From DAHVFK01 sp035310985 (GTDB lineage Bacteria > Pseudomonadota > Gammaproteobacteria > Burkholderiales > SG8-39): 55,126 nt of DNA. The notes beneath the pieces are model-generated. The model was not told the DNA's origin. It did no database searches and saw nothing but the letters and a program-made list of their open reading frames with translations. Within the stretch, counting starts at the first letter, position 1. Every line of letters starts with the position of its first letter. A program made the translations under genes and the position numbers. Positions 25,509 through 34,038 of this stretch are shown in pieces. Location of the stretch: positions 1 through 55,126 of the forward strand of contig DATGDH010000064.1 in NCBI GenBank assembly GCA_035310985.1, given 5' to 3'.

Positions 25509-26281
25509 GCTTTCTTCGGCGCTTCGAGCCCGCCCAGGTAGAACCGGTTCCACGTCGGCGCCATAACCAGCTCGTTCACGCAGGTACGCGCGGGCAGCGT
25601 GGCGATGAACAGGATCGCTCTTCCGAAGTCCTCGGCCTGCGCCATGCGGGCGCGTTCCCCCGCGCTCGGCGGCACGGGGCGCTTCTCCAGGATCGGGGTG
25701 GCCACCTCGCCCGGCAGGATGGAGGTCGCGCGGATGCCGTTGGCGCATTCCTCCATGTTGATCGATTCGCTCACCGCGATGACGGCGCGCTTGGTGGCGT
25801 TGTACGCCGGCCCGGTGAGCATGCTCGCGTAGCGCCCGGCCCAGGAGGAGATGTTGATGATGAGGCCGTCCTTCCTCGCCCGCATGCCGGGCAGGACCGC
25901 GTAGCAGCAGTAAAAGAGCCCGTTCAGGTTGATGCGCACCACGTCGTCCCAGCCCTCGAGCGACATGGTCCTGAAGTTCCTCTTGCCGCCGCCGATGTTG
26001 GTGCCGGCGCTCGTCACCAGGACGTCGATGCGGCCGTGGCGCTTCTCGATGTCCGCGGCGGTCCTCTCGACCGCCGCGCGGTCGCCCACGTCGAGCAGGG
26101 TCGCCTCCGCGCTGCCCGCCTTCTTCAGGTCCGCCAGGCCGCTCTCGTTCGTGCGCGCATTGCGGCCGGAGATGACGACGTGCGCGCCGGCCCGCGCCAG
26201 CTCGAGCGCGCCGGCGAGGCCGATGCCGCTGCCGCCGCCCGTGATCCAGGCGACTTTGCCGCGCAGCTCAGCGCCGGGCAT
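25505..26281 (-). CDS. SDR family oxidoreductase
   Basis: A 258-residue short-chain dehydrogenase with TGGGSGIG, TSAGTN in the NNAG position, INISSWAG for the serine and YNATK for the catalytic tyrosine and lysine. Its ATG lies 14 bases inside the end of the GST gene, and its TGA overlaps the TTG of the MFS gene. The operon context suggests oxidation or reduction of an intermediate in acyl-CoA catabolism; the substrate is not readable. Confidence 0.9.
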   Translation of the reverse strand: MPGAELRGKVAWITGGGSGIGLAGALELARAGAHVVISGRNARTNESGLADLKKAGSAEATLLDVGDRAAVERTAADIEKRHGRIDVLVTSAGTNIGGGKRNFRTMSLEGWDDVVRINLNGLFYCCYAVLPGMRARKDGLIINISSWAGRYASMLTGPAYNATKRAVIAVSESINMEECANGIRATSILPGEVATPILEKRPVPPSAGERARMAQAEDFGRAILFIATLPARTCVNELVMAPTWNRFYLGGLEAPKKA

Positions 26282-26963
26282 ATTGCTTCGCGCCGAACAG
26301 GTTCTCGCGCTCCTGGGCGGTCTGCGGCCCGGCGCGCCGCCGGTCGGCGAGCACTTGCAGCGCCCTTTGCACCGCGGGGCGCGCCAGGATCGCGTCGCGC
26401 CAGCGCTTCACGTTCGGGTACTCGTCGATGTTCACGCCCTGGCGCTCGGGAAAGCGCAGCCAGGGAACGATCGCCATGTCGGCGATGGTGTATTCGCCGC
26501 AGGCGACGAACTTCGACTCGACGAGCCTGCGCTCGAGCACGCCGTACAGCCGGTTCGCCTCGTTCCTGTAGCGGTTCATCGCGTACTCGATCTTCTCCGG
26601 CGCATAGCCGAGGAAATGGTGCGCCTGGCCAAGCATCGGGCCGATGTGCCCCATCTGGAACATCACCCACTGCATCACGTGCCAGCGCTCGCCCAGATCC
26701 TTGGGCAGGAATTTGCCGGTCTTGGAGGCGAGGTAAAAGAGCATCGCGCCGGATTCGGCGAGCGCGAACGGCTTGCCGCCGGGGCCGTCGGTGTCGATCA
26801 TCGCCGGCATCTTGTTGTTGGGCGAGATCTTGAGGAACTCGGGCTTGAACTGGTCGCCGGCGCCGATGTCGATCGGGTGCACGTTGTAAGGCAGCCCGGT
26901 CTCTTCCAGCATGATGTGGATCTTGTGGCCGTTCGGAGTCGGCCAGGTGTAGAGCTCAATCAT
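26268..26963 (-). CDS. Glutathione S-transferase (Nu-class, YfcG/YghU-like)
   Basis: A 231-residue GST. The thioredoxin-like N-terminal domain starts IELYTWPTPNGHKIHIMLEE and includes the cis-proline region NKMPAMID and the ESGAML motif that binds the glutamyl part of glutathione. The alpha-helical C-terminal domain includes YTIADMAIVPWL. The TPNG.K pattern is typical of the Nu/Ure2p-like class, which often has disulfide-bond reductase or peroxidase activity. It overlaps the RDD gene by 8 bases and the SDR by 14. Confidence 0.88.
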   Translation of the reverse strand: MIELYTWPTPNGHKIHIMLEETGLPYNVHPIDIGAGDQFKPEFLKISPNNKMPAMIDTDGPGGKPFALAESGAMLFYLASKTGKFLPKDLGERWHVMQWVMFQMGHIGPMLGQAHHFLGYAPEKIEYAMNRYRNEANRLYGVLERRLVESKFVACGEYTIADMAIVPWLRFPERQGVNIDEYPNVKRWRDAILARPAVQRALQVLADRRRAGPQTAQERENLFGAKQYARR

Positions 26964-27342
26964 CGTAGATCACCATTGTGCGTGCGATTTTGTCGTGAAA
27001 TCCCTGCTTGCGGCGACTGATGCCGATCCACAGGTAGCCGAGGAACAGGGGAAGCGCCGACACGAGGTACGCAAAATAGCGCAGCACCAGCCTTGCGGTC
27101 GAGGGCCGCTCGCCGGTCTGCGCGTCGACGATCTTCGCGCCCACCGCCATCTTGCCTGGCGTGGCGCCGTAGCGGCGCCAGAACGCGATCACCGCGACCG
27201 CCAGTACGATGTACTCAATGACGAAAACCCTGCGCCCGTTGAACACGAGCAGGAGCGGCGTCGTCACCACGAACAGAATCAGGAAGTCGATCGCCGCGGC
27301 GAGCAGCCGCCTCCAGAAGCCGACGTGTTCGGGCTGCGCCAC
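26956..27342 (-). CDS. RDD family membrane protein
   Basis: A 128-residue protein with the RDD pattern: GFWRRLLAAAIDFLILF (Arg and Asp in helix 1), a second helix from about 43, and GATPGKMAVGAKIVDA before the last helix. Three membrane segments are seen. Some RDD proteins are implicated in ion transport, but for most the role is unknown. The start is GTG at 27342, four bases after the stop of the upstream reductase gene. It overlaps the GST gene. Confidence 0.85.
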   Translation of the reverse strand: MAQPEHVGFWRRLLAAAIDFLILFVVTTPLLLVFNGRRVFVIEYIVLAVAVIAFWRRYGATPGKMAVGAKIVDAQTGERPSTARLVLRYFAYLVSALPLFLGYLWIGISRRKQGFHDKIARTMVIYDD

Positions 27343-27346
27343 GCGC

Positions 27347-28336
27347 TCAGGCGAGCTTGACCAGCTGCTTGCCGAAATTCTGCCCCTTGAGCATGCCGAT
27401 GAACGCCTTAGGCGCGGTCTCGATGCCCTCGGCGATCGACTCGCGGGTCTTGAGCTTGCCCTGCGCCACGTAGCCGGCGAGCGCGCGGATCCCTTCGGGG
27501 TAGCGCTCCTTCCAGTCGAACACGATCATGCCCTGCATCTTGATCCGGTTCGCGATGAAGACGCTCAGATTCTTGTGGCAGTAGTTTTCATCGCGCTCGG
27601 CGATGCGGCCACAGGCGACGATGCGCGCGCGCAGGTTCACGAGCCGCAGCATGGTCTCGAGCACCTCGCCCGCGACGTTGTCGAAGTACACATCGGCAGC
27701 CCTCGGGCAGGCCTCCTTCAGGTCGCGGTGCAGGTTGCCGGCCTTGTAGTCGACGCACGCGTCGAAGCCCAGCTCCTGCACCACGTAATCGCATTTCGCC
27801 TTGCCGCCGGCGATACCCACCGCGCGGCAGCCCGCGATTTTCGCGAGCTGGCCGACCACGCTGCCCACCGCGCCCGAGGCCGCCGACACCACGACCGTCT
27901 CGCCCGGCTTGGGCGCGCCGATGTCCTTCAGCCCGAAATAGGCGGTCAGGCCCGGCATGCCGAGCGCGCCGAGGTAGTACGAGAGCGGATAGGGACCGGC
28001 ATCGACCTTGGCCAGCTCCTCGCCCTTCATGCAGCTGTACAGCTGCCAGCCGCCGGCGAGCACCTTGTCGCCCGGCTTGAAGCCAGGGTGCTTCGATTCC
28101 AGCACCTCGCCCGCGGTCTGCCCGACCATCACCTCGCCGATCTGCACCGGCGGCACGTAGGATTTGACGTCGTTCATGCGGAATCGCATGTACGGGTCGA
28201 GCGACAGCCACTGGTTCTTCACCAGGACTTCGCCGTCCTTCGGGCGCGGCGCTTCCCGCTCGACCAGCTTGAAGTTGTCCTCGGTGACGCCGGCCGCGGG
28301 GCGGCTCGCGAGCGTCCAGGCCTTGTTGGTCGGCAT
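27347..28336 (-). CDS. NADP-dependent oxidoreductase (CurA/leukotriene-B4-dehydrogenase-like MDR)
   Basis: A 329-residue zinc-free medium-chain reductase of the CurA/PTGR group. Typical motifs: LSLDPYMRFRM near residue 50, the nucleotide-binding VSAASGAVGSVVGQLAK, DYKAGNL and YFDNVAGEVL. The family reduces the double bond of alpha,beta-unsaturated ketones or aldehydes using NADPH. The ATG at 28336 lies two bases after the acyl-CoA dehydrogenase stop. It probably acts on an enone or enoyl intermediate of the pathway encoded by this operon. Confidence 0.88.
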   Translation of the reverse strand: MPTNKAWTLASRPAAGVTEDNFKLVEREAPRPKDGEVLVKNQWLSLDPYMRFRMNDVKSYVPPVQIGEVMVGQTAGEVLESKHPGFKPGDKVLAGGWQLYSCMKGEELAKVDAGPYPLSYYLGALGMPGLTAYFGLKDIGAPKPGETVVVSAASGAVGSVVGQLAKIAGCRAVGIAGGKAKCDYVVQELGFDACVDYKAGNLHRDLKEACPRAADVYFDNVAGEVLETMLRLVNLRARIVACGRIAERDENYCHKNLSVFIANRIKMQGMIVFDWKERYPEGIRALAGYVAQGKLKTRESIAEGIETAPKAFIGMLKGQNFGKQLVKLA

Positions 28337-28338
28337 CG

Positions 28339-29481
28339 TCAGCTCCGGTCGAGCGCGGCGAAGCGCGTGAGATGATGCTCGGCGTCGCCGAACTGTTGCG
28401 CGATCATGGTGAGTCGCCTGAAGGTGTGGCTTACTTTCAGCTCCTCGGTCATCCCCATGCCGCCGTGCAGCTGAATCGACTCCTGGCTGACGTGGCGGCA
28501 GGCATCCGCGATCTTCACCTTGGCCGCGGAGACCAGGCGCGCGCGCTCGCGCGCATCCTTCTCGCCGTCCACCTTCGCGCAGGCAAGATAAGCCATCGAG
28601 CGCGCCTGCTCGGCGGCGATCACCATGTCGACCATGCGGTGCTGCAGCGCCTGGAAGGTGCCGATCGGCACGCCGAACTGCTTGCGCGTCTTCAGGTACT
28701 CGAGCGTGGCGTCGTTCGCCTGCTTCATCGCGCCGATCGCCTCGGCGCACACGAGTGCGGTGGCGAAGTCGACCACCTCCTCGATGAGCGCGAGCGCTCC
28801 GCCTTCGCGTCCGACGAGCGCGTCGGCGCCGACTTCGACGCCTTTCAGCGTCACGTCGGCCGCGCGCATCTCGTCGAGCGTCGCGTACGGCCGCAGGCCC
28901 ACGCCGGCCGCCGCGCGGTCGACCAGGAACAGGCTGATGCCCTGCGCCTCGGCGGCCTTGCCCGAAGTGCGCGCCGACACCACGAGCTTGTCCGCGAGCG
29001 GCGCGCCGAGCACGACGCGCTTCTCGCCGTCGAGCAGCCACACGCTGCCGGCCTTCTTCGCGGTCGCGGCGACATGCGCCAGGTCGTAGCGCGCGCCGTT
29101 TTCGGTGTGCGCGAAGGCCATCTTCAGGCGCCCCTCGATCACCGCCGGCAGGATCGCCTTCTTCTGCGCCTCGCTGCCGCCGCGCGCCACCAACTGCGCG
29201 GCGAGCCCCACCGTGGCGAGGAAAGGCTCCACCACCAGTCCTTCGCCGATCGCCTCCATGGCGCTCATCAGGTCGGTCGCGCCGCCGCCGAAGCCGCCCT
29301 GCTCGGGCGCAAAGGGAATGCCGAGCAGCCCCATCTCGGCGAAGGTCTTCCAGACCTCTTCGCTCGCGCCCTGCCTGGAGGCGACGATCTTCTTGCGCGC
29401 CTCGAAATCGTAGTCCTTGGCGACGAACCGCCTGATCGAGTCGGCGAGCAGCTGCTGCTCTTCGCTGTAGTCGAAGTTCAT
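28339..29481 (-). CDS. pimD: Acyl-CoA dehydrogenase, small-subunit type (PimD-like)
   Basis: A 380-residue flavin-dependent acyl-CoA dehydrogenase. It begins MNFDYSEEQQLLADSIRRFV and carries AFAHTENGARYDL in the middle domain and QLHGGMGMTEELKVSHTFRR at the C-terminus. The overall pattern, and the partner gene just upstream, resemble the PimC/PimD pair that oxidises pimeloyl-CoA in Rhodopseudomonas; such pairs often form heteromers. The gene symbol is therefore tentative. It is two bases downstream of the large-subunit gene. Confidence 0.8.
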   Translation of the reverse strand: MNFDYSEEQQLLADSIRRFVAKDYDFEARKKIVASRQGASEEVWKTFAEMGLLGIPFAPEQGGFGGGATDLMSAMEAIGEGLVVEPFLATVGLAAQLVARGGSEAQKKAILPAVIEGRLKMAFAHTENGARYDLAHVAATAKKAGSVWLLDGEKRVVLGAPLADKLVVSARTSGKAAEAQGISLFLVDRAAAGVGLRPYATLDEMRAADVTLKGVEVGADALVGREGGALALIEEVVDFATALVCAEAIGAMKQANDATLEYLKTRKQFGVPIGTFQALQHRMVDMVIAAEQARSMAYLACAKVDGEKDARERARLVSAAKVKIADACRHVSQESIQLHGGMGMTEELKVSHTFRRLTMIAQQFGDAEHHLTRFAALDRS

Positions 29482-29483
29482 GG

Positions 29484-30668
29484 CTACAGCCCGAGCGTCA
29501 TCTTGGAGATGATATTGCGCTGGATCTCGTTCGAGCCGGCGTAGATGGTTGTCTTCCTCATGTTGCAGTAGCGCGGCGCGAGCGACGCGGTGAAGAAATC
29601 GAAGCCGTCGCCGCCGTTCGCGGGCTTGAACGGCTGCGCGAGCGGACCGACCGCCTGCATCATCAGCTCGGAGAGCGCCTGCTGAATCTCGGTGCCCTTT
29701 ATCTTGAGCATCGAAACGTCGGCGCCCGGCGGCTGGCCGGTGCGCCGCATGCGGTCGAGGAACCTGAGGTTGGTGATCTCGAGCGCGGCGAGCTCGATCT
29801 CGACGCGCGACAGCTTGTCGCGGAAGCGCAGGTCCTCGATGAGCGGCCGGCCGTTCTGCATCTGCTCGCCGGCGAACTCCTTGAGCTTGGCGAGCTCGCG
29901 CTTGGAGGCGCCGATCCTGCCCGTGTTCATGCGCTCGTGGCCGAGCAGGTACTTGGCGACCGTCCAGCCCTTGCCCTCCTCGAACACCAGGTTCTCCACC
30001 GGCACCTTGACGTCATCGAAGAACACCTCGTTCACCTCGTGCCCGCCGTCCATCAGGATGAGCGGACGCACGGTGATGCCCGGGGACTTCATGTCGAACA
30101 GCAGGAACGAAATGCCCTCCTGGCGCTTGGCCGCGCCGCTGTCGGTGCGCACCAGGCAGAAGATCCAGTCGGCATAGTGCGCGAGGGTGGTCCAGATCTT
30201 CTGTCCGTTGACCACGTAGTGGTCGCCCTGGCGCACCGCCTTGGTCTTGAGGGAGGCGAGGTCGGATCCCGAGCCCGGCTCGGAGTAGCCCTGGCACCAG
30301 AAGTCGTCGCCGTTGTAGATGCGCGGCAGGAAGCGCTTCTTCTGCGCCTCGGTGCCGAACTTGAGCAGCACCGGCGCGCACATCGACAGCCCGAAAGGGA
30401 TGAGTGGCGGGGTGCCCGCGTAGCCGCACTCCTCCTCGAAGATGTAGCGCTCGACCACGTTCCAGCCGGTGCCGCCCCATTCCTTCGGCCAGGCGGGCGC
30501 GACCCAGCCCTTCTTGGCGAGGACGCGGTGCCAGGCGAGCAGGTCCTCGCGCGTCAGCTCCCGGTATTCGGCGACCTTGCGCCGCAGGTCGTCGGGCAGG
30601 TTGGCGTTCAGCCAGGCGCGCACCTCGTCGCGGAAGGCCAGCTCTTCGGGGGAATAGTTGAGATCCAT
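29484..30668 (-). CDS. pimC: Acyl-CoA dehydrogenase, large-subunit type (PimC-like)
   Basis: A 394-residue acyl-CoA dehydrogenase. FAD and substrate motifs are clear: WCQGYSEPGSGSDLASLKT, NGQKIWTT, GHERMNTGRIG, and the C-terminal YAGSNEIQRNIISKMTLGL. The insertion KEWGGTGWN and general pattern match large subunits of dicarboxyl- or ring-acid-CoA dehydrogenases such as PimC. It oxidises an acyl-CoA to the 2-enoyl-CoA and passes electrons to ETF. It pairs with the downstream smaller homologue. The substrate is not determined. Confidence 0.82.
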   Translation of the reverse strand: MDLNYSPEELAFRDEVRAWLNANLPDDLRRKVAEYRELTREDLLAWHRVLAKKGWVAPAWPKEWGGTGWNVVERYIFEEECGYAGTPPLIPFGLSMCAPVLLKFGTEAQKKRFLPRIYNGDDFWCQGYSEPGSGSDLASLKTKAVRQGDHYVVNGQKIWTTLAHYADWIFCLVRTDSGAAKRQEGISFLLFDMKSPGITVRPLILMDGGHEVNEVFFDDVKVPVENLVFEEGKGWTVAKYLLGHERMNTGRIGASKRELAKLKEFAGEQMQNGRPLIEDLRFRDKLSRVEIELAALEITNLRFLDRMRRTGQPPGADVSMLKIKGTEIQQALSELMMQAVGPLAQPFKPANGGDGFDFFTASLAPRYCNMRKTTIYAGSNEIQRNIISKMTLGL

Positions 30669-30705
30669 GGCGACCTCCTCGGGGGCGACAAGTCTAGCGC
30701 AGCGC

Positions 30706-31473
30706 TCAGACGATCGTCACGCCGCCGTCGGCGACGATCACCTGGCCGGTGACGAACGAAGCCGCCTCGGAGGCGAGGAACACCGCGATGCCGCCGATCT
30801 CGCGCGGCTCCCCCAGGCGCCTGAGCGGAGTGATCGCTTCGCGCTCGGCGCGGCGCTTGTCGTCCTCCCATAACGCCCGCGCGAAGTCGGTCTTGATGAG
30901 ACCGGGGGCGATCGCGTTCACGCGCACGTTTTTGGGGCCCCATTCGGCGGCGAGGTTCCTGACGAGCTGGTGGTCGGCCGCCTTGGACACGCCGTAGGCG
31001 CCGATCACCGTGCTCGAGAGCAGCCCGCCGATCGAGCCGACGACGATGAAGCTGCCGCCACCGCGCTCGGCCATCCCGGGCAGCGTCATGTTCGCGAGCC
31101 ACAGCACGCTTTTCACGTTGTTGGTGAAGATCTTGTCGAAGGTCTCGTCGGGCAGCCCGGTGAGCGGCCCGTAGTACGGGTTGGCGGCCGCGTTCGCCAC
31201 CGCGATGTCGATCGCGCCCCAGGTGGCGAGCGCACGGTCGACGAGCGCCTGCAGTTCCTCCTTGCGCGACGCGTTGCAGGGCTGGGCGATCACCGGCCAG
31301 CCCTGGCGCTCGAACTCCACGCGCAGCGCCTCACAGGCCTCGGCCTTGCGGCTCGAGACCACCACCTTGGCGCCAGCGCGCGCCATTTCCTCGGCGATCG
31401 ATTTCCCGATGCCGCGCGTCGCGCCGGTCACGAAGGCCACCTTGCCATGCAGGTCGAACGGGGAGCGAGACAT
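30706..31473 (-). CDS. SDR family oxidoreductase
   Basis: A 255-residue short-chain dehydrogenase with TGATRGIG, ANAAAN in place of NNAG, GSIGGLLSS for the catalytic serine and YGVSK for the Tyr-Lys pair. GAGG lies close before the ATG. It is the first gene of the minus-strand acyl-CoA dehydrogenase operon and is divergent from an IclR-type regulator, with 130 bases between starts. It likely handles a hydroxyacyl intermediate. Confidence 0.9.
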   Translation of the reverse strand: MSRSPFDLHGKVAFVTGATRGIGKSIAEEMARAGAKVVVSSRKAEACEALRVEFERQGWPVIAQPCNASRKEELQALVDRALATWGAIDIAVANAAANPYYGPLTGLPDETFDKIFTNNVKSVLWLANMTLPGMAERGGGSFIVVGSIGGLLSSTVIGAYGVSKAADHQLVRNLAAEWGPKNVRVNAIAPGLIKTDFARALWEDDKRRAEREAITPLRRLGEPREIGGIAVFLASEAASFVTGQVIVADGGVTIV

Positions 31474-31603
31474 CGGTCGGATCCTCGGTGTTTTACTATG
31501 CGAAATATGATATGACTAAGTTGACACCGCATCGGGCCGCGAACGAATATCGAAACGCGAAACAGTCCGCCGCACCCCCACAAGAACACCAGGAGACGAG
31601 TCC
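31474..31603. promoter_or_regulatory. Divergent promoter region with an AT-rich core (IclR-family target candidate)
   Basis: This 130-base gap separates the SDR operon (-) and the IclR gene (+). Bases 31491-31520 contain only 8 G+C in 30, far below the surroundings. TTGACA at 31521-31526 followed by GAATAT at 31545-31550 (18-base spacer) is a good promoter for the plus-strand unit. The AT-rich core just upstream of it is where an operator for the divergent regulator would be expected. Confidence 0.55.
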
Positions 31604-32431
31604 ATGGGCGCACCAGAGGCCAATGCCCCCCTATCCCCCGCCGCCACCACGTACAGCTACGAGCACGAGGGCGACCGCCAGTTCGCCACCACGCTCGCGC
31701 GCGGCCTCGAGGTGCTGCGCTGCTTCACGCCGCTCGAGCCGATGCTCGGCAACAAGGAGATCTCGGTGCGCACCGGGCTGCCCAAGCCGACCGTGTCGCG
31801 CCTCACCTACACGCTCACCAAACTCGGCTACCTACGGCACAACATGCGCCTGGGCAAGTACCAACTCGGCTCCGCGGTGCTGTCGATCGGCTACCCGCTG
31901 CTCGCGTCGATGAGCGTGCGCCAGGTGGCGCGTCCGTTCATGAAGGAGCTCGCCGATTACAGCGGCGGCTCGGTGTCGATGGGCATCCGCGACCGCCTGA
32001 ACATGGTGTACGTCGAGTCCTCGCGCAACGGCAACACGCTTACCATGTTGCCCGACATCGGCACCGCGGTGCCGATCGCGCAGGCGGCGATCGGGCGCGC
32101 GTTCCTCGCCGCCTGCACGCCCGCCGAGCGCGAGGCGGTGCTGAACCAGATCAAGGTGAAGGAGCCGGAGCTGCACCGCAAGTTCCGCCCGGCGATCGAC
32201 AAGAGCCTGGAGGACATCCGCAGCCGCGGCTTCTGCGTCTCGATCGGCGAGCTGCGCCGCGAAGTGTCGGCGGTCGCGGTGCCGATGCGCCGCACGGTCG
32301 ACGGCGAAATCATCGCCTTCAACTGCGGCGTGCCGTCGTTCGCACTGAAGAAGGGACAGCTCGAGGAGGACATCGGGCCACGCCTGGTCGCCATGGTGCG
32401 CAACGTCGAGGCGGCCCTCGGGATTCACTGA
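31604..32431 (+). CDS. IclR family transcriptional regulator
   Basis: A 275-residue IclR-type regulator. The N-terminal winged helix (about 26-90) includes TTLARGLEVLRCF, NKEISVRTGLPKPTVSRLTYTL and YQLG; the C-terminal effector domain (about 100-275) includes AIGRAFLAA and RRTVDGEIIAFNCGVPSF. IclR proteins sense small acids and control catabolic operons nearby. AGGAGA precedes the ATG. It lies between two divergent acyl-CoA units and is followed one base after its stop by a crotonase gene, so it probably controls both. Confidence 0.92.
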   Translation: MGAPEANAPLSPAATTYSYEHEGDRQFATTLARGLEVLRCFTPLEPMLGNKEISVRTGLPKPTVSRLTYTLTKLGYLRHNMRLGKYQLGSAVLSIGYPLLASMSVRQVARPFMKELADYSGGSVSMGIRDRLNMVYVESSRNGNTLTMLPDIGTAVPIAQAAIGRAFLAACTPAEREAVLNQIKVKEPELHRKFRPAIDKSLEDIRSRGFCVSIGELRREVSAVAVPMRRTVDGEIIAFNCGVPSFALKKGQLEEDIGPRLVAMVRNVEAALGIH

Positions 32432-32432
32432 C

Positions 32433-33224
32433 GTGGCCGAAGAAGGCCGCATCGGCCTCGCGCGCCACGGGCGCGTGCTGTCGCTGGTGATCGACAACCC
32501 GGCGCAGCGCAACGCGCTGCGTCCCGAATTCTCGCAGGCGCTCGGGCGCGAGCTGCGGCTCGCCTCGGACGACGATTCGATCGGCGCGGCGGTGATCTCC
32601 GGCGCCGGGGCGCACTTCTGCGCGGGTGGCGACCTCGCCACACTTTACGAAACGCGCCGCGCGCAGCCCAGGCAGCACCACTACGAGCGCATCAGCCGGC
32701 TGAACGAGCTGGTGCGCGCGCTGCGCCAGTGCGCGAAGCCGGTGATCGCCGCGGTCGAGGGCCATGCCGCGGGCGCGGGCTTTTCCATCGCGCTCGCCTG
32801 CGACCTGATCGTCGCCGCCGAGGACGCGCAGTTCACCATGGCCTACGTCAAGGTCGGCCTGAATCCGGACGGCAACGGCAGCTTCTCGCTCACGCGCGCG
32901 CTGCCGCCGCAGATGGCCGCTGAGCTCGCGATGACCGGAACGGCGATCGCCGCGGCGCGGCTCGCCGCGCTGGGCGTCGTCAACCGCCTCGCCCCCAAGG
33001 GCAAGGCGCTCGCGGAAGCGCTCGACTGGGCGGCGCAGCTCGCCGCGGGCGCGACGCAGGCGATCGGCCGCATCAAGCGGCTGCTGAACGAGGCGCACAC
33101 GAACGACTACAGCCGCCACCTCGAGCTCGAGCGGGCCCTCTTCGTCGAGGCGCTGCACGGCCCGGAGGCGGGCGAGGGCATCGGCGCTTTCCTCGAGAAG
33201 CGCCACGCTAAATTCCATGGCTGA
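32433..33224 (+). CDS. Enoyl-CoA hydratase/isomerase family protein (PaaG/isomerase-like active site)
   Basis: A 263-residue crotonase-fold protein. The oxyanion-hole segments GAHFCAGGDL and HAAGAGFSIALACD are intact. Both glutamates that define a true enoyl-CoA hydratase are missing: the first position reads AGFSIAL and the second TMAYVKVGL. An aspartate in LNPDGNGSF sits where PaaG-type isomerases and dehalogenases carry theirs. An isomerase is thus more likely than a hydratase. The start is GTG, one base after the IclR stop. Confidence 0.85.
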   Translation: MAEEGRIGLARHGRVLSLVIDNPAQRNALRPEFSQALGRELRLASDDDSIGAAVISGAGAHFCAGGDLATLYETRRAQPRQHHYERISRLNELVRALRQCAKPVIAAVEGHAAGAGFSIALACDLIVAAEDAQFTMAYVKVGLNPDGNGSFSLTRALPPQMAAELAMTGTAIAAARLAALGVVNRLAPKGKALAEALDWAAQLAAGATQAIGRIKRLLNEAHTNDYSRHLELERALFVEALHGPEAGEGIGAFLEKRHAKFHG

Positions 33225-33230
33225 GCACCC

Positions 33231-33998
33231 ATGAAGCTGCGCGACAAAGTTTGCGTCGTCACCGGCGCCGCGAGCGGCATCGGCAAAGCGCTCGCCGCGC
33301 GCTTCGCCGCCGAGGGCGCGCGCGCCGTGGTCGGAGCCGACTTGCGCATGCCCGAAGGTCAGGGCATCGCTTGCGACGTGGCCGATGAAGCTCAAGTCCG
33401 AAAGCTCGTGGATCAGGTCGTCGCGAAGCACGGGCGGATCGATCTTTTTTGCTCCAACGCCGGGATCATCGAGCGCGCCGGCCTGGATGCGCCGCTCGAA
33501 GCCTGGCGGCGCACCATGGACGTGAACTTCATGGCGCACCTGTACGCCGCACGCGCGGTGATCCCGCACATGCTGGCGCAGGGCGGGGGCTACCTGGTGA
33601 ACACCGCTTCCGCCGCCGGGCTTCTGATGCAGGTCGACTCCGCCACCTACACCGTCTCGAAGCACGCGGCGGTCGCGTTCGCGGAATGGCTCTCGGTCAA
33701 TTACCACGCGCGCGGCATTCGCGTCTCCTGCCTGTGCCCGCAGGGCGTGCGCACGCCGATGCTGCTCGGGCCGAAGGGCGACCGCAAGTCGTTTCTGCTC
33801 GAGGGCTCGGTGAGCGTCGAGCAGGTGGCGGAAGCCGTGGTGCGCGCGATCGATGCGGAGACCTTCCTCGTCCTGCCGCACCCCGAAGTCGCCGAGTACG
33901 AGCGGCGCAAGACCGCTGACCGCGACCGCTGGCTCGCGGGCATGCGCAAGCTGAAGGCGCGCATCGACTCCGATCCGAATCTGCGCGGCGACGACTGA
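33231..33998 (+). CDS. SDR family oxidoreductase
   Basis: A 255-residue short-chain dehydrogenase with TGAASGIG, SNAG in the NNAG position, NTASAAG for the serine and YTVSK for Tyr-Lys. The C-terminus is longer and basic (ERRKTADRDRW), a feature of several oxidoreductases annotated beside acyl-CoA genes. The ATG lies six bases after the crotonase stop, so the two are in one transcript with the IclR regulator. Confidence 0.9.
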   Translation: MKLRDKVCVVTGAASGIGKALAARFAAEGARAVVGADLRMPEGQGIACDVADEAQVRKLVDQVVAKHGRIDLFCSNAGIIERAGLDAPLEAWRRTMDVNFMAHLYAARAVIPHMLAQGGGYLVNTASAAGLLMQVDSATYTVSKHAAVAFAEWLSVNYHARGIRVSCLCPQGVRTPMLLGPKGDRKSFLLEGSVSVEQVAEAVVRAIDAETFLVLPHPEVAEYERRKTADRDRWLAGMRKLKARIDSDPNLRGDD

Positions 33999-34038
33999 TA
34001 ACATCGGCACCTCCTGAAGAAGCGAAGGAGGTTCGTCG

